Assembly: GCF_032854445.1 (NCBI RefSeq)
Contig: NC_088295.1
Location: 35,124,510-35,188,509, forward strand
Source of the DNA: Liolophura sinensis
Taxonomy: Eukaryota > Mollusca > Polyplacophora > Chitonida > Chitonidae
DNA length: 64,000 nt
Direction: 5' to 3'
Shown: piece after piece, positions 47,531 to 60,594 of the stretch
How positions within the stretch are numbered: position 1 is the first letter of the stretch
How the letters are laid out: each line of letters opens with the position of its first letter
Position numbers and translations under genes: made by a program
The notes under the pieces: generated by a model
The model's database searches: none
Seen by the model: the letters and a program-made list of their open reading frames with translations, nothing else
Told to the model about the DNA's origin: nothing

Positions 47531-48771
47531 CTGTACAGGTGCACTGTACCGGCATCTCAGGCACCGGTCACATATATGATCCCAGACTGACCATTACCTG
47601 ACCTGGACCAGACGTACACTGAGGCTTGCCAAAAGACATGAACTGAACAGACCCTATATACACCTAGTCTACATACATGTACATATATACACTGTAGTTA
47701 ACATTTGTTTGAGTATACCCGAGTGACCAGAAGCCATTTAGTGGGTGGGTTATACAGCCAATGGCCTTATGCTGTAACCCATACATTTACTTCTGATAAT
47801 GTTTCTAGACATGCAGCTAGGAGCACCTCGATATGCTGAAATATTGCCAATCTGGCCTTATTCCCCATTCATTCCAAACAGGAATGCCATGTGAAAGCTG
47901 ACTGTCGTAATGTGAAAACCGAGTTCTGCATATGCTTATGACGAAAATGAGAGGTATATACAAGAGAGTGTGTGACACCGACGAGAGCTACGACAACATG
48001 ATGATGGATATGGATCGACAAGAGTAGAAACAAACATTCGTATACCAACCGCCAACCACTTTGCAGCATTTGTCAAGGTTTTATTTTCACCGTTCAAGCC
48101 TGTACACAGCAAGAGACCTAAATCTAGTGACGTGTCAGGCATTCGTAAAACAATGCTCAACCATAATGGATGCTCCATACCAGTAGTCGCAAGAGCAAAA
48201 CAACGTTAAACATAAACCACCAATTATATTCATTGTATAATTTAAAATTAATTGACACATTAGCTTTTGTAGTAATAACTTGCCATGTTCATCAAAATCT
48301 TCACGCACTGCTCATGGATCTCTAAAACAGACCAAGTCTGCATATGGAATCTACATGGCCTCTCGCACAAAGATTTTACAAAAAACAGCTTTCATCTGCA
48401 GTTAATCTAATTACCAAAACACGTCTTGTTAGTTTCAAAAAATACCCACAGATATCTGACGTTATTTGTTCTTTGTATATATTTATTAACATATACTATA
48501 TATTCTCTCAAAAATCAGTCAAAACTCGTGATATAATGTATTTAATCCACTTCTTTATTGAATTAGCGTTTGCACTGTAAGGCCTACTGAAGATTCACAA
48601 AACATGCCAATATGACAGCCATAAACATGATCTACGTAAAGCTTGAGTAAATATTATAGAGCACGACTTAAATCGAGGAAATAAACAAATCAAGCAAAAT
48701 ACCAATGTAACTTGTTTTGTTTTAAAAACTGTTCTGATCCGTGGTGGAGTATTCCCTTGTGTATGGATCAG

Positions 48772-48918
48772 GTATGTCAGCAAGCTGCGGATGGTCGTGG
48801 GTTTCCCCTGGGCTCTGTCAGTGTTACTCCCACACTGGGCAAGGGCCGCCGATGTATATATGTGATACATTTCTTAGTACGGCGTAAAACCGCAATTAAA
48901 TAAATAAATAAATAAATA
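48772..48918 (+). mobile_element. SINE, main family
   Basis: Body (gcggatggtcgtgggtttcc, cctgggctctgtcag) and tail (gtgatacatttcttagtacg, gcgtaaaaccgcaattaaa) with a (aata)n end. Head not recognisable. Confidence 0.82.
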
Positions 48919-49398
48919 GGTCAGTGGTCACGCGCTTCTATAACGATATGAACAGTAAGATTTCTCTGTTTTTCTTTTACTTTGTTAGGACAGACTTGTT
49001 TACTGTGTGTTCCGGATATAAAAAAAAATCAGGTTTAAATAATGCACGATCGTTTTATGGGGACGTGAACCATCAGCGCCATAACCAAACAGGATACCAG
49101 TCCAAAAATAATACGAAGCAAAGCATTTCAAACTTGAACTCCTTGTGGGAACCTATCTCGTGTCGTTGCCGTCCAGACAAAGTTTTTAGACCAGGACCTT
49201 CATAACGTGTGTCTTTTTCTTCCAAAGATGACGTTGTTGTAATTTTTGTTTGTCTGAGAAGTTAGACGGTATCCCAAGCACCTGCGGAGCGGCTTGTGCT
49301 GCAGGCGGCGGTTTACATGTGTTAGGCTGGGTAAGCCGCCATCACGCAGTCCTGTCGGGTAAACACACACAGTCTGACCCATTACACTGTGGACTTAC

Positions 49399-49595
49399 AC
49401 GTAATTCACAGGTAGACAGTGAATTGGTTGTATCAGGTGAGACTTGAAGCCGCTCTCCCAGGTATACATGGTTCTAACCAGACTTTCGCAGTCTGCACAT
49501 GTGACACTGAATACAAACTGTGTGACTTGACACCAGGAATCAAGACCCACAAAGACCACCTTGAGACGCTGTGAGCACTTTTTCAAGGATGCCAT
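49399..49595 (-). CDS. Tentative first exon, possibly of the FAM20C-like gene
   Basis: The ATG at 49593-49595 has a favourable context (ccgccATGG). The frame runs 65 codons to a strong donor GTAAGT (49398-49393), two bases over. That phase fits the tentative exon 47351-47530 and would make a 481-residue protein. Against it: the N terminus MASLKKCSQRLKVVFVG lacks the long hydrophobic segment expected for a secretory kinase. Confidence 0.17.
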
Positions 49596-49599
49596 GGCG

Positions 49600-52500
49600 G
49601 AAGTAGCTCAAGCCTTTAATTGCATTCAGCATAAAAATTATGATGGCTAACGAAACCTGTTTGTGTGTTCAGCAAATTTACAACTGAAGCACCGCTGTAT
49701 TGAGCCTTAATCGAGAAAAAAACGTCAGTGTCGGTTGCCAATTGTGAAGGTTTTGCTGACAGTTTTTGATGTGCAATATATATATTAATGATCAACATCC
49801 ATGTTGAGGATTTAAGGAGCCTAGTGAGACAAACTGTGCCAAAATAAACCTGTACTCATTATTTACACAATTACAAAAGGAGGGATAACATTATGAGTGG
49901 TACAGATACAGAGCATAGCGTGTCGCAACAAATCAATTTTAATGTACATATTAAAGGCTTGCCTACCTCTTTGATAATTTCAACTTTATGTACCACGCAC
50001 ATCATATTTACTTGTATCAGGCTTTGTCGTTCTTTTGCCATTTGCATTAGGGCTTACTTTGAAACTTGAGTAGTTTGACTACGGATGACTTACTCAATTT
50101 TGATGTAAACAAACGTCGGAACGATCATAAGGTTAACGGCCCTCATCTAGAAGGTTATGTCATTTGACGAAACACCCGCCATGAACAGATCGCGAATGAA
50201 ATCATCGAGTCTTGCCAATAAAATACTGAGCTGTGTGAAGTCTCTGTCAAACCAGTTCAGGAAATGACAAATTTGATCAACGATTGTGTTTTGCAAGTCC
50301 AAGGTGAAAATGACACCGCCACAATATTGAGGTTGAGGGGCTGATTCGGAAAAGAAAGTCAAAAAATTAAAACTTCCCTTACAATGCTTAGCTTTTGGTG
50401 AAGTGGAAAGTTTCATACATTCGTCTTCACATAACATGGATGAGGTTGTCAAAATTTTAATTTACAAGGCTTGAAAATAAGTTTAAGAATCATATATCAA
50501 ACTTTGACTTGAGTCAAAACTGTCTTTGTGGAAACGGTCCGAGGTCTACAGTGAATCTCGACAACGAATGTCCAGAAACACTTTGGAAGAGCCCACACAG
50601 TGGAATGCTATTGGGTTGCCATTATCATCACTGCATATTTTTTTACCTAATTTTGCTTAAGGTATGATGTTACTATTCATGCATTTACTTGAACAGTTAG
50701 AATGAAACCCTGACTGAGGTAAATTGACAAGAGATCGTTACGTGTGACCATTTACTAGCTATCACACTGTCGTCGCTGCTCTGGTCTTACTCTCTGTGCT
50801 GTACGTCTTTAGTGGTTACATGTGACCATTTGCCAGCTATCACACTGTCGCCTTTGCTTTGGTTTTACTCTCTATGCTGTAAGTCTTTAATTATATGTTA
50901 ACAGTATGGGCGCAAATGTTTCAAAACGCTTTATATCCATGAAGAAAAATTGAATCGCGGTATTCGTGACCAACAAAACATCTAGATTGGAAAATGAAAC
51001 CTCCGCAGTAAACAATGGAAGCTCTTTAAAAACAGCTCGTTGGTAATGAATACAATGCTCTTTTATCCACCTTCCGACACATATCATGACGTAAACACTT
51101 TTGTGACCATTCCAAACATAACGGTGGTACGAGCTTAAAGTTTTGTGAGGCCAAAGGACGTGTGAATTACGGGGGTCATCCTACAGTGAATATAAATTAT
51201 CACTGAAAATAATATATTGTTTTAAGTCACCAAAGTTATCTCGAATATAAGAAAACGTTAATAAATAACCGATAAAAAATACATTTAAGTGTTCCTAAAA
51301 ATAGCCTATATATATATATTTGTATGCTCTTATGAGTGTTTTTTTGGTGAACCTGACCTTGAAGGTCGTGTGCTGTAGGGTATGTGAATATATTTTTTGT
51401 GTGAGTGTAGAGAGCTGGCGTCCCGCCTGGACAAGGTCACGATCATGTAGATCATACACAAACCCGCAACGTGCAAATCGATATATCTGCAATACAGGGT
51501 GAAAACTCACGGACATAGGCGTGAGGACAACGACTGGTCAGAAGTGCCCAGTAAACCCAGTGTTTGACAGGCCGGGGCATTCTACACCACCTCTCCCCAT
51601 CCGTACCCGCTGACTCGTTACACAGAGAGGCCAAAAGGAAAGGCCAATGTGTAATATGGTCTTAATGTCATATCCACTTTGGCTCTGGGGTCTGTTGACA
51701 GGGCAAGGCATTGCACAACCTCTGGATTCCCGGCAGCGCCGTATTAAGCCAAATGTGGTTGGAAGAGCCAAGGCGCAGACCGCTCAATAAGGCTATGGGT
51801 TACATGTTAGCCCGTCTGTGTACAACCCTCTTTATCCACCTGTTTCTGGCATTCGATATGTAGGCCTAATCACAAGTGCTCGGCATGCTTCATGTTTAAA
51901 TGACATGATTGATACATGCAAGAAAAATGTTTCACCTTTGTTGCGCTCACGTTTTCGGTGATGTTGACGGCCTCTAGTACATATCACCACCTTTTATACT
52001 TATTTTGCACAAACAACTTTTGGGGAATCTGTATTTCGGGTGGTTATTTTGGAAAATTGTCCCTTCAAGAGATGGAGAAAACTATTATCTGGAAAACTAT
52101 AATCCGCACTAAGGAGCCAGCGATAGCTGAATCTGATCGCTGGACGTCATCATTCGATGGTTCGTGCTACACCAAATCCGTGCACTAGTGGATTTGCCAT
52201 GATAAATGGGAAATAAAGGTCCCGGTTCAAAAAGCGATTTTAATGTTAAGAGCGTGTCTTAACTACAATCTCCACTCAGGAGATACTGTAGGTATATTAA
52301 CAGCATTTTGTCGTAGTCACTCATTTTGTTCTGTATGCAGAATCAGTGGTATCAAAATCCATCATGGGATTAACTACCGCGTGTTGATTAAGAAGAAACG
52401 CCACAGGCCTGGAACTCAGCAAAAATTTTCATCCGCGTTTCCATCAGCGTCATTTGAAATCTAACCTTCGTGGTTTGACAATAAGAAGAAACTGCTAAAC

Positions 52501-53240
52501 CGTCCCTTTCTTCGTGGATGGTTATTCCTTAGCCCCAAGGTAAGGGCAGACAGCCGGGTTCCCTCACTCACACATGGAGCCTCATGTTATTCTCTCCACT
52601 AAACTAATGGCTTGTGTTCGTGCTTAAGAACTATTTGTCTTCCGCAGAATTATTGCCGAGCGGGGGAAAAGCAAACTCAAAATAACACAAAGGTCTCGCT
52701 ATGGCAACATTAAAGAGTTGCAGGTTTCCTAATTTAGTAGCGAATGAATTTAAAAAAAAAACCACTGTGATACAGAGAGTAACTTTGATCGCATTCTTTG
52801 GAAACAGTGAGAGCACTGGCAGGATAAAAGACGAACGGTGCGCGCATCTCATCACACCTCGTACAAAGTCTTTATACCGTCGTCGTATTACCACGAATCT
52901 TGTTTGATGGCTTAGACAGGCATTTCATCTTGACCAGACTGCGCACGTCAACTCTTGAAGTCACAAGTCCTATCCAGCTTTATATATCTATGTAAAATAT
53001 AGCAAAGCCTTTTATGCCATTCCCACAGCTCCTCGCTCTGAAGAATGACAAAAGCCACTAGCACTATATGGCTGAAACGCCAGTGTCTTAATATGCTATC
53101 TGTAGGCATTCTCAGCCTTTGGCTAAGTGTTTACGCGAGACACTTTTAAAATAAAGGGCTAAGGGGCTTTATATATCAACTTGAGACAGGTCTAGGAACT
53201 ACCCAACTTAAGCCCGATATAAATGACAGGGAATGTGAAG
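49600..53240. other. Intergenic, no gene recognised
   Basis: Contains dispersed repeat copy 2 (50670-50890). A minus-strand frame at 50147-50452 (101 codons, ending SSNDITF) has plausible composition, but no splice context or family was recognised. Confidence 0.35.
50670..50890. repeat. Dispersed repeat, copy 2, with internal duplication
   Basis: Related to 29760-29905. Its second half is duplicated in tandem with a period of about 79 bp: gtgaccatttactagctatc and gtgaccatttgccagctatc, each followed by acactgtcg, ctctggt-like and actctctrtgctgta sequence. Confidence 0.78.
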
Positions 53241-53244
53241 TGGT

Positions 53245-53880
53245 GTTCAGTAGGCCAATCACAGTCACGCTTAGTTTGACTAGCAATCGCTGGTGAAAGA
53301 CGTAACAATTAGATCAGTAATAGTCAAGGTCATTTAGACAAGCAATCGCTGGTGGAAAACGTGATAATTAGGTCAATCACAGTCAAGGTCAGATAGAAAA
53401 GCAATCGCTGGTGGAAGACGTGATAATTAAACCAATAACAGTCAAGGTCAGTTAGACAAATAATCGTTGGTGAAAGACGTGATAATTAGATCGTCAAAAT
53501 CAAGGTCAGTCTGGCAAGCAATCGCTGGTGAAAGACGTGATAATTAGATCAATCACAATCAAGGTCAGTTTGACAAGCAATAGTTGGTGACAGGCGTGAT
53601 AATTAAGATCAATCCCAGATAAGGTCAGTTAGACAAGCAAACGGTGGTGAAATTAGATCAATTACAGTGAAGGTCAGTCAGACATGTGGTTATCTCAGGT
53701 CAGGAGAAAGGATCAACAGATCTATCACAGTCAAGGTCAGTCACACATGTGATTATCCCAATTCAAATGAAGTCATCAATAGATCAATCACAGTCTAGTT
53801 CAGTCTGACATGTGGTCATCTGAGGTCAGAAGAAAGGATCAACAGGTCAGTCACAGTCAAGTTCAGACTGTCATCCGCGA
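53245..53880. repeat. ~60-bp tandem repeat array
   Basis: About seven units of the form acaagcaatcgctggtgaa-agacgtgataattagatca-aycacagtcaaggtcagt lie from 53250 to 53680. A related subtype with gacatgtggttatctcaggtc and gaaaggatcaacag, about 63 bp, continues to 53880. The array shows two subfamilies side by side. Confidence 0.9.
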
Positions 53881-54663
53881 GTAGAAGACAAACTACCCAG
53901 AGATCATTCGCAGATAGAAGAGACGCCTACAGGAGACAGGAATTTTTCTGATTGGGCTAATTTTCTTCATTTCTTTCCCTTTTTCAGTGTAACATTGTGA
54001 AGCCACGGATGCTCTTGCGCACACAGTTCTCAGTCAGTTCTTCTGGAATCACCCGCATCCGCCATTAGTTAATTTCTTGCTCACGAGTTAAACTATGGTT
54101 GATGGCATGAGCAGGAATCAGACTCGAAGACATTGACGTTTTCCACTGAGGTGGTTTTAGAAGCCCCATGTACTCGTTAAGACCACTTGTGCGTGGGTAG
54201 ACAAGACGCCATTATTCCAATAGACAGTCTTCAGCTAACACGCTTGTCAATTAGTTGGAGCCTTGAAGACTACAGATAAATCTGACTAACACGGTTTTAA
54301 ACCAGAAAATACCAAACTGTGTAAACCTTGACTTTGTAACAAAATAGCGCTCTCATCTTGTCGCCGTGGGCGCTCACGTGACGTCTTCTCTGACCAAACC
54401 CCAGCTCTTCATGACACTGTCCAGTATAACAGCACACTCAGAGAAGAACTCCCACAACGACCATCCCCCGGGCCGTTATTATCCCAGTGATTATTGTCCC
54501 AGTTCGGACCTGAGATCTGATGATTTTAAAGCTAAAGTAATGGTCTGTAGAGAAAGGTACAATGCGACCATTCCTCAAACCCCTAGCGGCCTTTTGTCAA
54601 TGGAATCCTCCCTATTAAGCTTAGTAAGCAGATTTCCACATCAAACTGATGAAATCGCTGATT

Positions 54664-54803
54664 TTTGTATGTATGTGTGTATGTAGGTAGGCATGTAGGT
54701 ATGTATGTATGTATATATGTAGGTAGGTAGGTAGGTACGTACGTACGTACGTACGTACGTACGTACATACGTACGTATGTATTATGTATGTATGTATGTA
54801 CAC
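54664..54803. repeat. Tetranucleotide microsatellite (gtat/gtag/gtac)n
   Basis: Interrupted blocks of gtatgtat, ggtaggta and cgtacgta. The minus-strand frames rich in Tyr, Thr and His are artefacts of the repeat. Confidence 0.95.
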
Positions 54804-55930
54804 CGACTATTCTTATACCGATGAAGCAGGGTATCAGTTTAAATCCTTCATCCGACACCTCATGAACCTTAGTTTATTCCGTGAATTAATGAAGTCAGGT
54901 CAGTTGTAGGCCACAAAATTCACATAAACTATTGGATATCACAAATCTTAGAAATCATAAGTAAATGTATATTAATTTTTCTCACAGATCACGTCGTAAT
55001 TATACATTCATGACGCATCTGTTACATAGCGAATGACTCATGAACAAAACGTGCATCTCATATATATACATACATCTAACATGCGCAGACACACGTTTCA
55101 GAATATGCTAACCAGTACATCTTTTGAATACACTTAATCCTAGCTGAATAAATTATGACATGCTTAAATAATCCCTGACAGCGGCTACCAAATTTGCATA
55201 CAAAGACTACATATTTTAATAAGCATGTCTATGTTAATGATTTCAATCTCTTACATCCAACGTAAGATTAAATCTGTCCTTGATTAAATAGAGATACAAA
55301 ATGCATTAAAGATACTGATATATGGATATTACAATAGCCACAAGAATATGCCGTTTGAAAGCATGAGCATAAAAAGGTATATCCACGCAACTTCTAACGT
55401 GACTATACCGCCAAGTGAATCTTAGCGCAGGAGTTAATTGATGAGACAGCAGTAAGTCGGGATAATGATTAATTATTAATGCCATGTGATCTGAGTACCG
55501 AGACATATATAGATAATGCAGTTCTAACCGTAGAAGGAATAAAGAAATTTTCTGAGTTCGTCAGAAGATTTGTGACGCTTCCGGGGGAGGCGGGGAGGGG
55601 GATTCGGGGTTGTCGTGTTGAGGAGGGCTAAAACAGATACTGCAAGTGCGTGTACGTCAAAGCGATATTTATATTGAAATCTATTTATTTAAACGTACCT
55701 TGATTTTCTGATTTCTCTGCTTTACAGAAAATATTTTTACACTGTGAAAAACAAGACGTATTTTCGTGTACAATGCATTAACCCTATGTCTATACAAAGA
55801 AGTGGGTCTGGGATATGCATTTTTGTGATTATGAAAGGAAGAGGAGTTTTTCGACTTTGAAGTCTGGTGAACATTTATGTTTCCAGCCACGGGGTCAGGG
55901 GGAGTGTGGTGCAAACTTCTGCTACCACTC

Positions 55931-56140
55931 TCTATATGTAGAGCTGTGAGTTCAAAACCAGCTTATGCTGGCTTCCTCTCCGGTCGTACGTGGGAAGGTC
56001 TGCAGCAACCTGCGGTTGGTCGTGGGTTTCCCCCGGGCTCTGCCCGGTTTCCACCCACCATAATGCTGGCCGCCGTCGTATAAGTGAAATATTCTTGAGT
56101 ACGGCTTAAAACACCAATCACAAAAAAATCTATATGTAGA
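55931..56140 (+). mobile_element. SINE, main family, with 12-bp target-site duplication
   Basis: The SINE lies at 55943-56128, starting in the B-box region (gctgtgagttcaaaaccagc) and complete to the tail (gtacggcttaaaacaccaat). It is flanked by tctatatgtaga at 55931-55942 and 56129-56140. A young-looking, 5'-truncated copy. Confidence 0.93.
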
Positions 56141-56722
56141 AGTTTCATGCCTTGTCTACCGGAGCCCATTATGCACTGACTGCCCGTGGGAGTTTTATCT
56201 CCTACGCCAACTGTTGTTATCACACTTTTCATATAAAAATTGGTGTTAAGAAGACAATGTGACTGTTCACATATATGTGTGGAATGTAGGTTCACAGGAA
56301 GCACAATGATCGCTGCGATACAGACACTCATAAATGGTGAGGAAATGAAAGACGCGTGTACACTACAATTATCCGTTTCTTACGTATAAATGTGTAAAAC
56401 ATGAAATCTCGTATATATCGCAACGGTCAGGAATGATGCAATATATGTATATGCAGCGTATATTTGTATGTTACTGGAGTGGGTTGTAGGCTATTGAATA
56501 TTTTTTACATTCTTTTCTATCAGCCATCACATATTCTAATATTCTATTCACATATCTAATGGAGGCATGTATAGGTTTATTGACCATGCCGCAGGGGGGT
56601 GGCAAGATTACAAGTTAACAACCCAGCCAACAACGCCTGAACATTGCTCGACTGAATTATGAACGTCAGTCAACAAAGCTTTTGCCTATCCAGAAGAATA
56701 CGCGTATTTGTATAAACATCGA

Positions 56723-56882
56723 TGGGTTCCTCTTTAGATTTATTTATTTATTTGATTGGTGTTTTACGCCGTACTCAGGAATATTTCACTTATACGACGG
56801 CGGCCAGCATTGTGGGTAGAGGAAACTGGGCACAGCCCGGGGAAAACCCACGACCATCCGCAGGTTGGGTTCCTCTTTAGAT
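56723..56882 (-). mobile_element. SINE, main family, with 17-bp target-site duplication
   Basis: The SINE lies at about 56740-56865: conserved tail and body, cut at accatccgcagg. The direct repeat tgggttcctctttagat flanks it at 56723-56739 and 56866-56882. It is the longest and clearest duplication in the window. Confidence 0.95.
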
Positions 56883-58463
56883 GTGTTGTGAACACAATGT
56901 CGGGCAAGTTAGTGCCCAAGGCCGAACAGTGGAAATGGCCAGTTTTCTTCTTCCATTCAAGCACGGATAACACCGAACTGTTTGGAGCATAGACATATCA
57001 TATCAGCAAATACACGCGTCAGAGAAATCAAACTTACTGCCGAGAGACTATGCAGGAATCGTCTGGGCATGTCTACAGGCAGAAAGAGCACTGTTGCATA
57101 TATGTATTATACCTTATAATCATGCGTCATGTTGACCAATCGAACGCAGCCATCCAATCAAATGACAGAGACAACATGGCGTGCCATCGCATAATTCCAC
57201 AAGTTAGCCTTCTGTCAATGTCCAGTCATGAATAAACATAGGATAATGAACAGTTGACACGAGACTCATCAATATGCACTAGGACAGGTCAATAGCATTT
57301 TCATCTCTTGCTATATTTGGAACCTTGTAATAATCAGTAAAACTAGGACATGCTAAATGCCGTGTTGCTAGTGTGCATGCTTTCTCAGTATTTTAAGAAA
57401 ACATAACTTGAATTATTTTGTTTTTCAGCAACGTGCCTTCTCATAGAAATCTAACTGTTGATTAAAAATAGAGCCTGCATGAGAAAAAAAAAGGACTACA
57501 GATGATAAACAATTCAATAATCGGACTATATTTGCTTACCACATGGCCAATCAGGTAAGGAACACTTAGTGTCAAACGTTTATTAGAGATGAGCACATGG
57601 CTTGACCACATGCTTTGCCAAACCAGCCAGGAAGTCATATTTACGCATGGATGGATTTATATATCATTTATGACAAATATTAGTGCCTTTGTCGATAGTT
57701 TTTACTCTTTCCGAACATGATAAAAAAAATGAAAATGTATGTTTGAATGTGTAAAGGCAGTGAAATTTTTCTGTCGCCAACAGATTCATGTTACAGACAC
57801 CTATACTGTACCCTTTAAACCTACGTTACTAGTGAATTTCAAACCCACAGAACTCAATAATCTACACTTCAGAGTGTAGAACTCTGTCGTTTACTTGATC
57901 AATTATTCGACGCCACATCGTCTGATTGATGGTGGGCTTGAAGCCACACGTTATGTAATTGGCAAGAAGTTCCATCAGAAACATACACGATAAAAATAAA
58001 ACAAAGCAAAATACAAAGTAATACTGTTGTAACTCTAGTATGCGTGGAATGAAACTATAATGGAATTCAAAAACAAGGATTAATCAAGTCTACTACATCA
58101 AAAATAATTAATGTCTTATTTATTTTTACTGGAATAACATACGGTTTTGAGTAGTTTTAAATCCTATACATGTCTATGAAGAAAAATACTCCCGAGTGAT
58201 TCAAGAAAAAGCAAATAAATCGAAACTGTAGAAAAAACACCAACCTTGGTGATGACACCTATGCTGATAGTTAATTAAGGTCGTAAACATGCTTATGTTC
58301 GACATATAAATACACACTTTCAGTTCTATTTTGGAATATATACTATATTTTTATCCGTGATAAACCAATAAGAGGCCTTCCAGTACCGGTGCATCACTAA
58401 TTAACGCCATCTGTTTTCTTTCCCATCAAGGTAAAACAAAGTATATTCACATAGTCAATACGC

Positions 58464-58636
58464 GGTTAGGGGTCTAGATTTGCTGTAATGAGGCGAGAAC
58501 TAACAAGAGGTGTAAGGGTCTGGGATAATCACGGATTTGCTGTAATGAGGCGAGAAGTAACAAGAGGTGTAAGTGTCTGCGATTCACACAGATTTGCTGT
58601 AATGGGGCGAGAACTAACAAGAGGTGTAAGCGTCTG
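58464..58636. repeat. 57-bp tandem repeat, three copies
   Basis: Copies start with atttgctgtaatg at 58478, 58535 and 58592, exactly 57 bp apart, and share ggcgagaactaacaagaggtg with few differences. The period is a multiple of three, so a minus-strand frame stays open; I do not take it as coding. Confidence 0.92.
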
Positions 58637-58638
58637 GG

Positions 58639-58713
58639 GCACCATAATGCTGGCTCCCGTCCTATAAGTGAAATATTCTTGAGTACGGCGTAAAACACCA
58701 ATCAAATAAATAA
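58639..58713 (+). mobile_element. SINE tail joined to the 57-bp repeat
   Basis: Tail part of the main family (accataatgctggctcccg, gtgaaatattcttgagtacg, gcgtaaaacaccaatc) with an aataaataa end. It begins directly after the third 57-bp unit. Confidence 0.85.
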
Positions 58714-59749
58714 ATAATAATAATTACCATAACAGCCTATGTTGTAGAGATATGAAGTGCACTTAGCTAAGGGCTACTTAACACTAAGTAGTTTTCTTGA
58801 AACCAACTCATGGGCTTAACACCGAGCCAGCATATAACGATTAGAGCCGGTATCATCGTGATTGTTAAGAGGTATATAAACGTGGTGGTTTATAATAAAA
58901 GATACTGTTTGGTATTGATTACCACACCCCCAAGGTGTCAGCTTGAAACACCATGTCAGTATATACAATTATATCTTTATAGTGGCCTTATTAAGACTTC
59001 ATGCAATGCATGCCATCGCGCAGCTGCGAGGGATCAAATGGTGGCTCAGAAAGGCAAATGCACATCATGCAGATTTGTAAGCCATCAAGAACGTCCGATT
59101 TCAAACAATTTCACCTGGGATATGAAAAACACAGTCATGTTACTATACTCCAACCCTTTCTTGTCATAAACCTTTGAAGGTGTACGCTGATGAATAAAGC
59201 CGTTTCGCCTACGTGATCAACATCATGTTATAGAAAGGTTATTACTGGCAGATTTTGGTGCATGCAATAAAACATTTTCGGAATTTCTTTCACCATTCTG
59301 TGACAAGAGAATGCCCCTGGCGTACATTTCCTTAGTCCTTATAATTGGACAGCATTTACTTGAGCTCATAATTGTGACTATGACATCGCACTACGAATTA
59401 AGGCCTTGGTCCCCGGAGACATATGGTATCTCGACATGCACCATTAAGGTTTTCCATACACCCTGATATGCTATATTCATTGTCCTTTCCTACCAAGCTA
59501 AATAGCCATGTCTGGGAGAAACATTTTTTCCCCTCTTTTCCTTTTTGTCATTCTTTTGTCAAAACGACATATTTTCTCTCAGGGGCTTAACGATTTTGTT
59601 GATGGAGATGATATCATATATGTATGCGTGTAAACTCTTGGAAAGTAAATCGGATGGACACATAAACAAAACTGCTTCCAGGATGATGAATGAGTTAGAG
59701 AAGACGTTGAATGTTGAAAAGGGAAGTATATAGATTAAATAAACGAGTT

Positions 59750-60520
59750 ACTGTCAAAAAAAGAAAACATCGATTAATTTTCCTATAAAAAGAGGTTAAG
59801 CACATGACATCATTTGCTCCACTACAAATTGGCGTGTCACCTAAAAACACAGAAGCAGCCAGTTCTTGACATAAATTCGGTGCAAAACAGGAACTAAAGT
59901 GAAGCGGCATCACGGAAGGGACAAATATATTCGTCCACAACAGGTCTGGCCGGTTTGAGGTTTTACCTTATGGTGCGTTCTACTCAAATTTCTTTGATCG
60001 TAAATGAGCTGTTGTTGATTAACGACTAACCTGTTTCGCTGCGGGGCTTTTGACCATCCTACTCATATATTTTAAATGTGTCCTATCCCATGTAATATAT
60101 ATCTGTGAATGAAATCTCAGGTTCAGTATACAACTTACACTGGATCACTATAACCAACATACTCGAACATTCCTTGATGTTCACAAAAAGAGATCTTGTT
60201 ATTCCACCGTACATTTAAAGACTTCAGTTTTCGGTTAAGAGCTTCGCCAAAACTCTTTGCGATTACAGACTTATTCCGATTTTCACCCACTTGTCGGATT
60301 CCACGATTTGACACAACAAGTCTCATCCCTTGAACTCGGCTTAACGATATCGCAGTCATATACCAATCGTCTCAGCATAATCACGAGCATATACCCAGAT
60401 TTCATGGATGGTGTCAGCTATCGATTTTTTTTGTGATCTTATTCTCAGATTGATTTTTCAGCTTTTCTTGACCTACTGACCACCATTTAATAGCTACTGA
60501 TAAAATACCGACTCTTATAT

Positions 60521-60594
<74 letters not shown>

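Noticed and set aside
50147-50452. 101-codon minus-strand frame ending SSNDITF
   Set aside because: Composition is plausible, but there is no splice context, family match or neighbouring exon.
54583-54858. Minus-strand frames rich in Tyr, Thr and His
   Set aside because: Translations of the gta(t/g/c) tetranucleotide repeat.
58474-58701. Minus-strand frame with a 19-residue LHLLLVLASLQQI repeat
   Set aside because: Results from the 57-bp repeat running into a SINE tail; no gene context.
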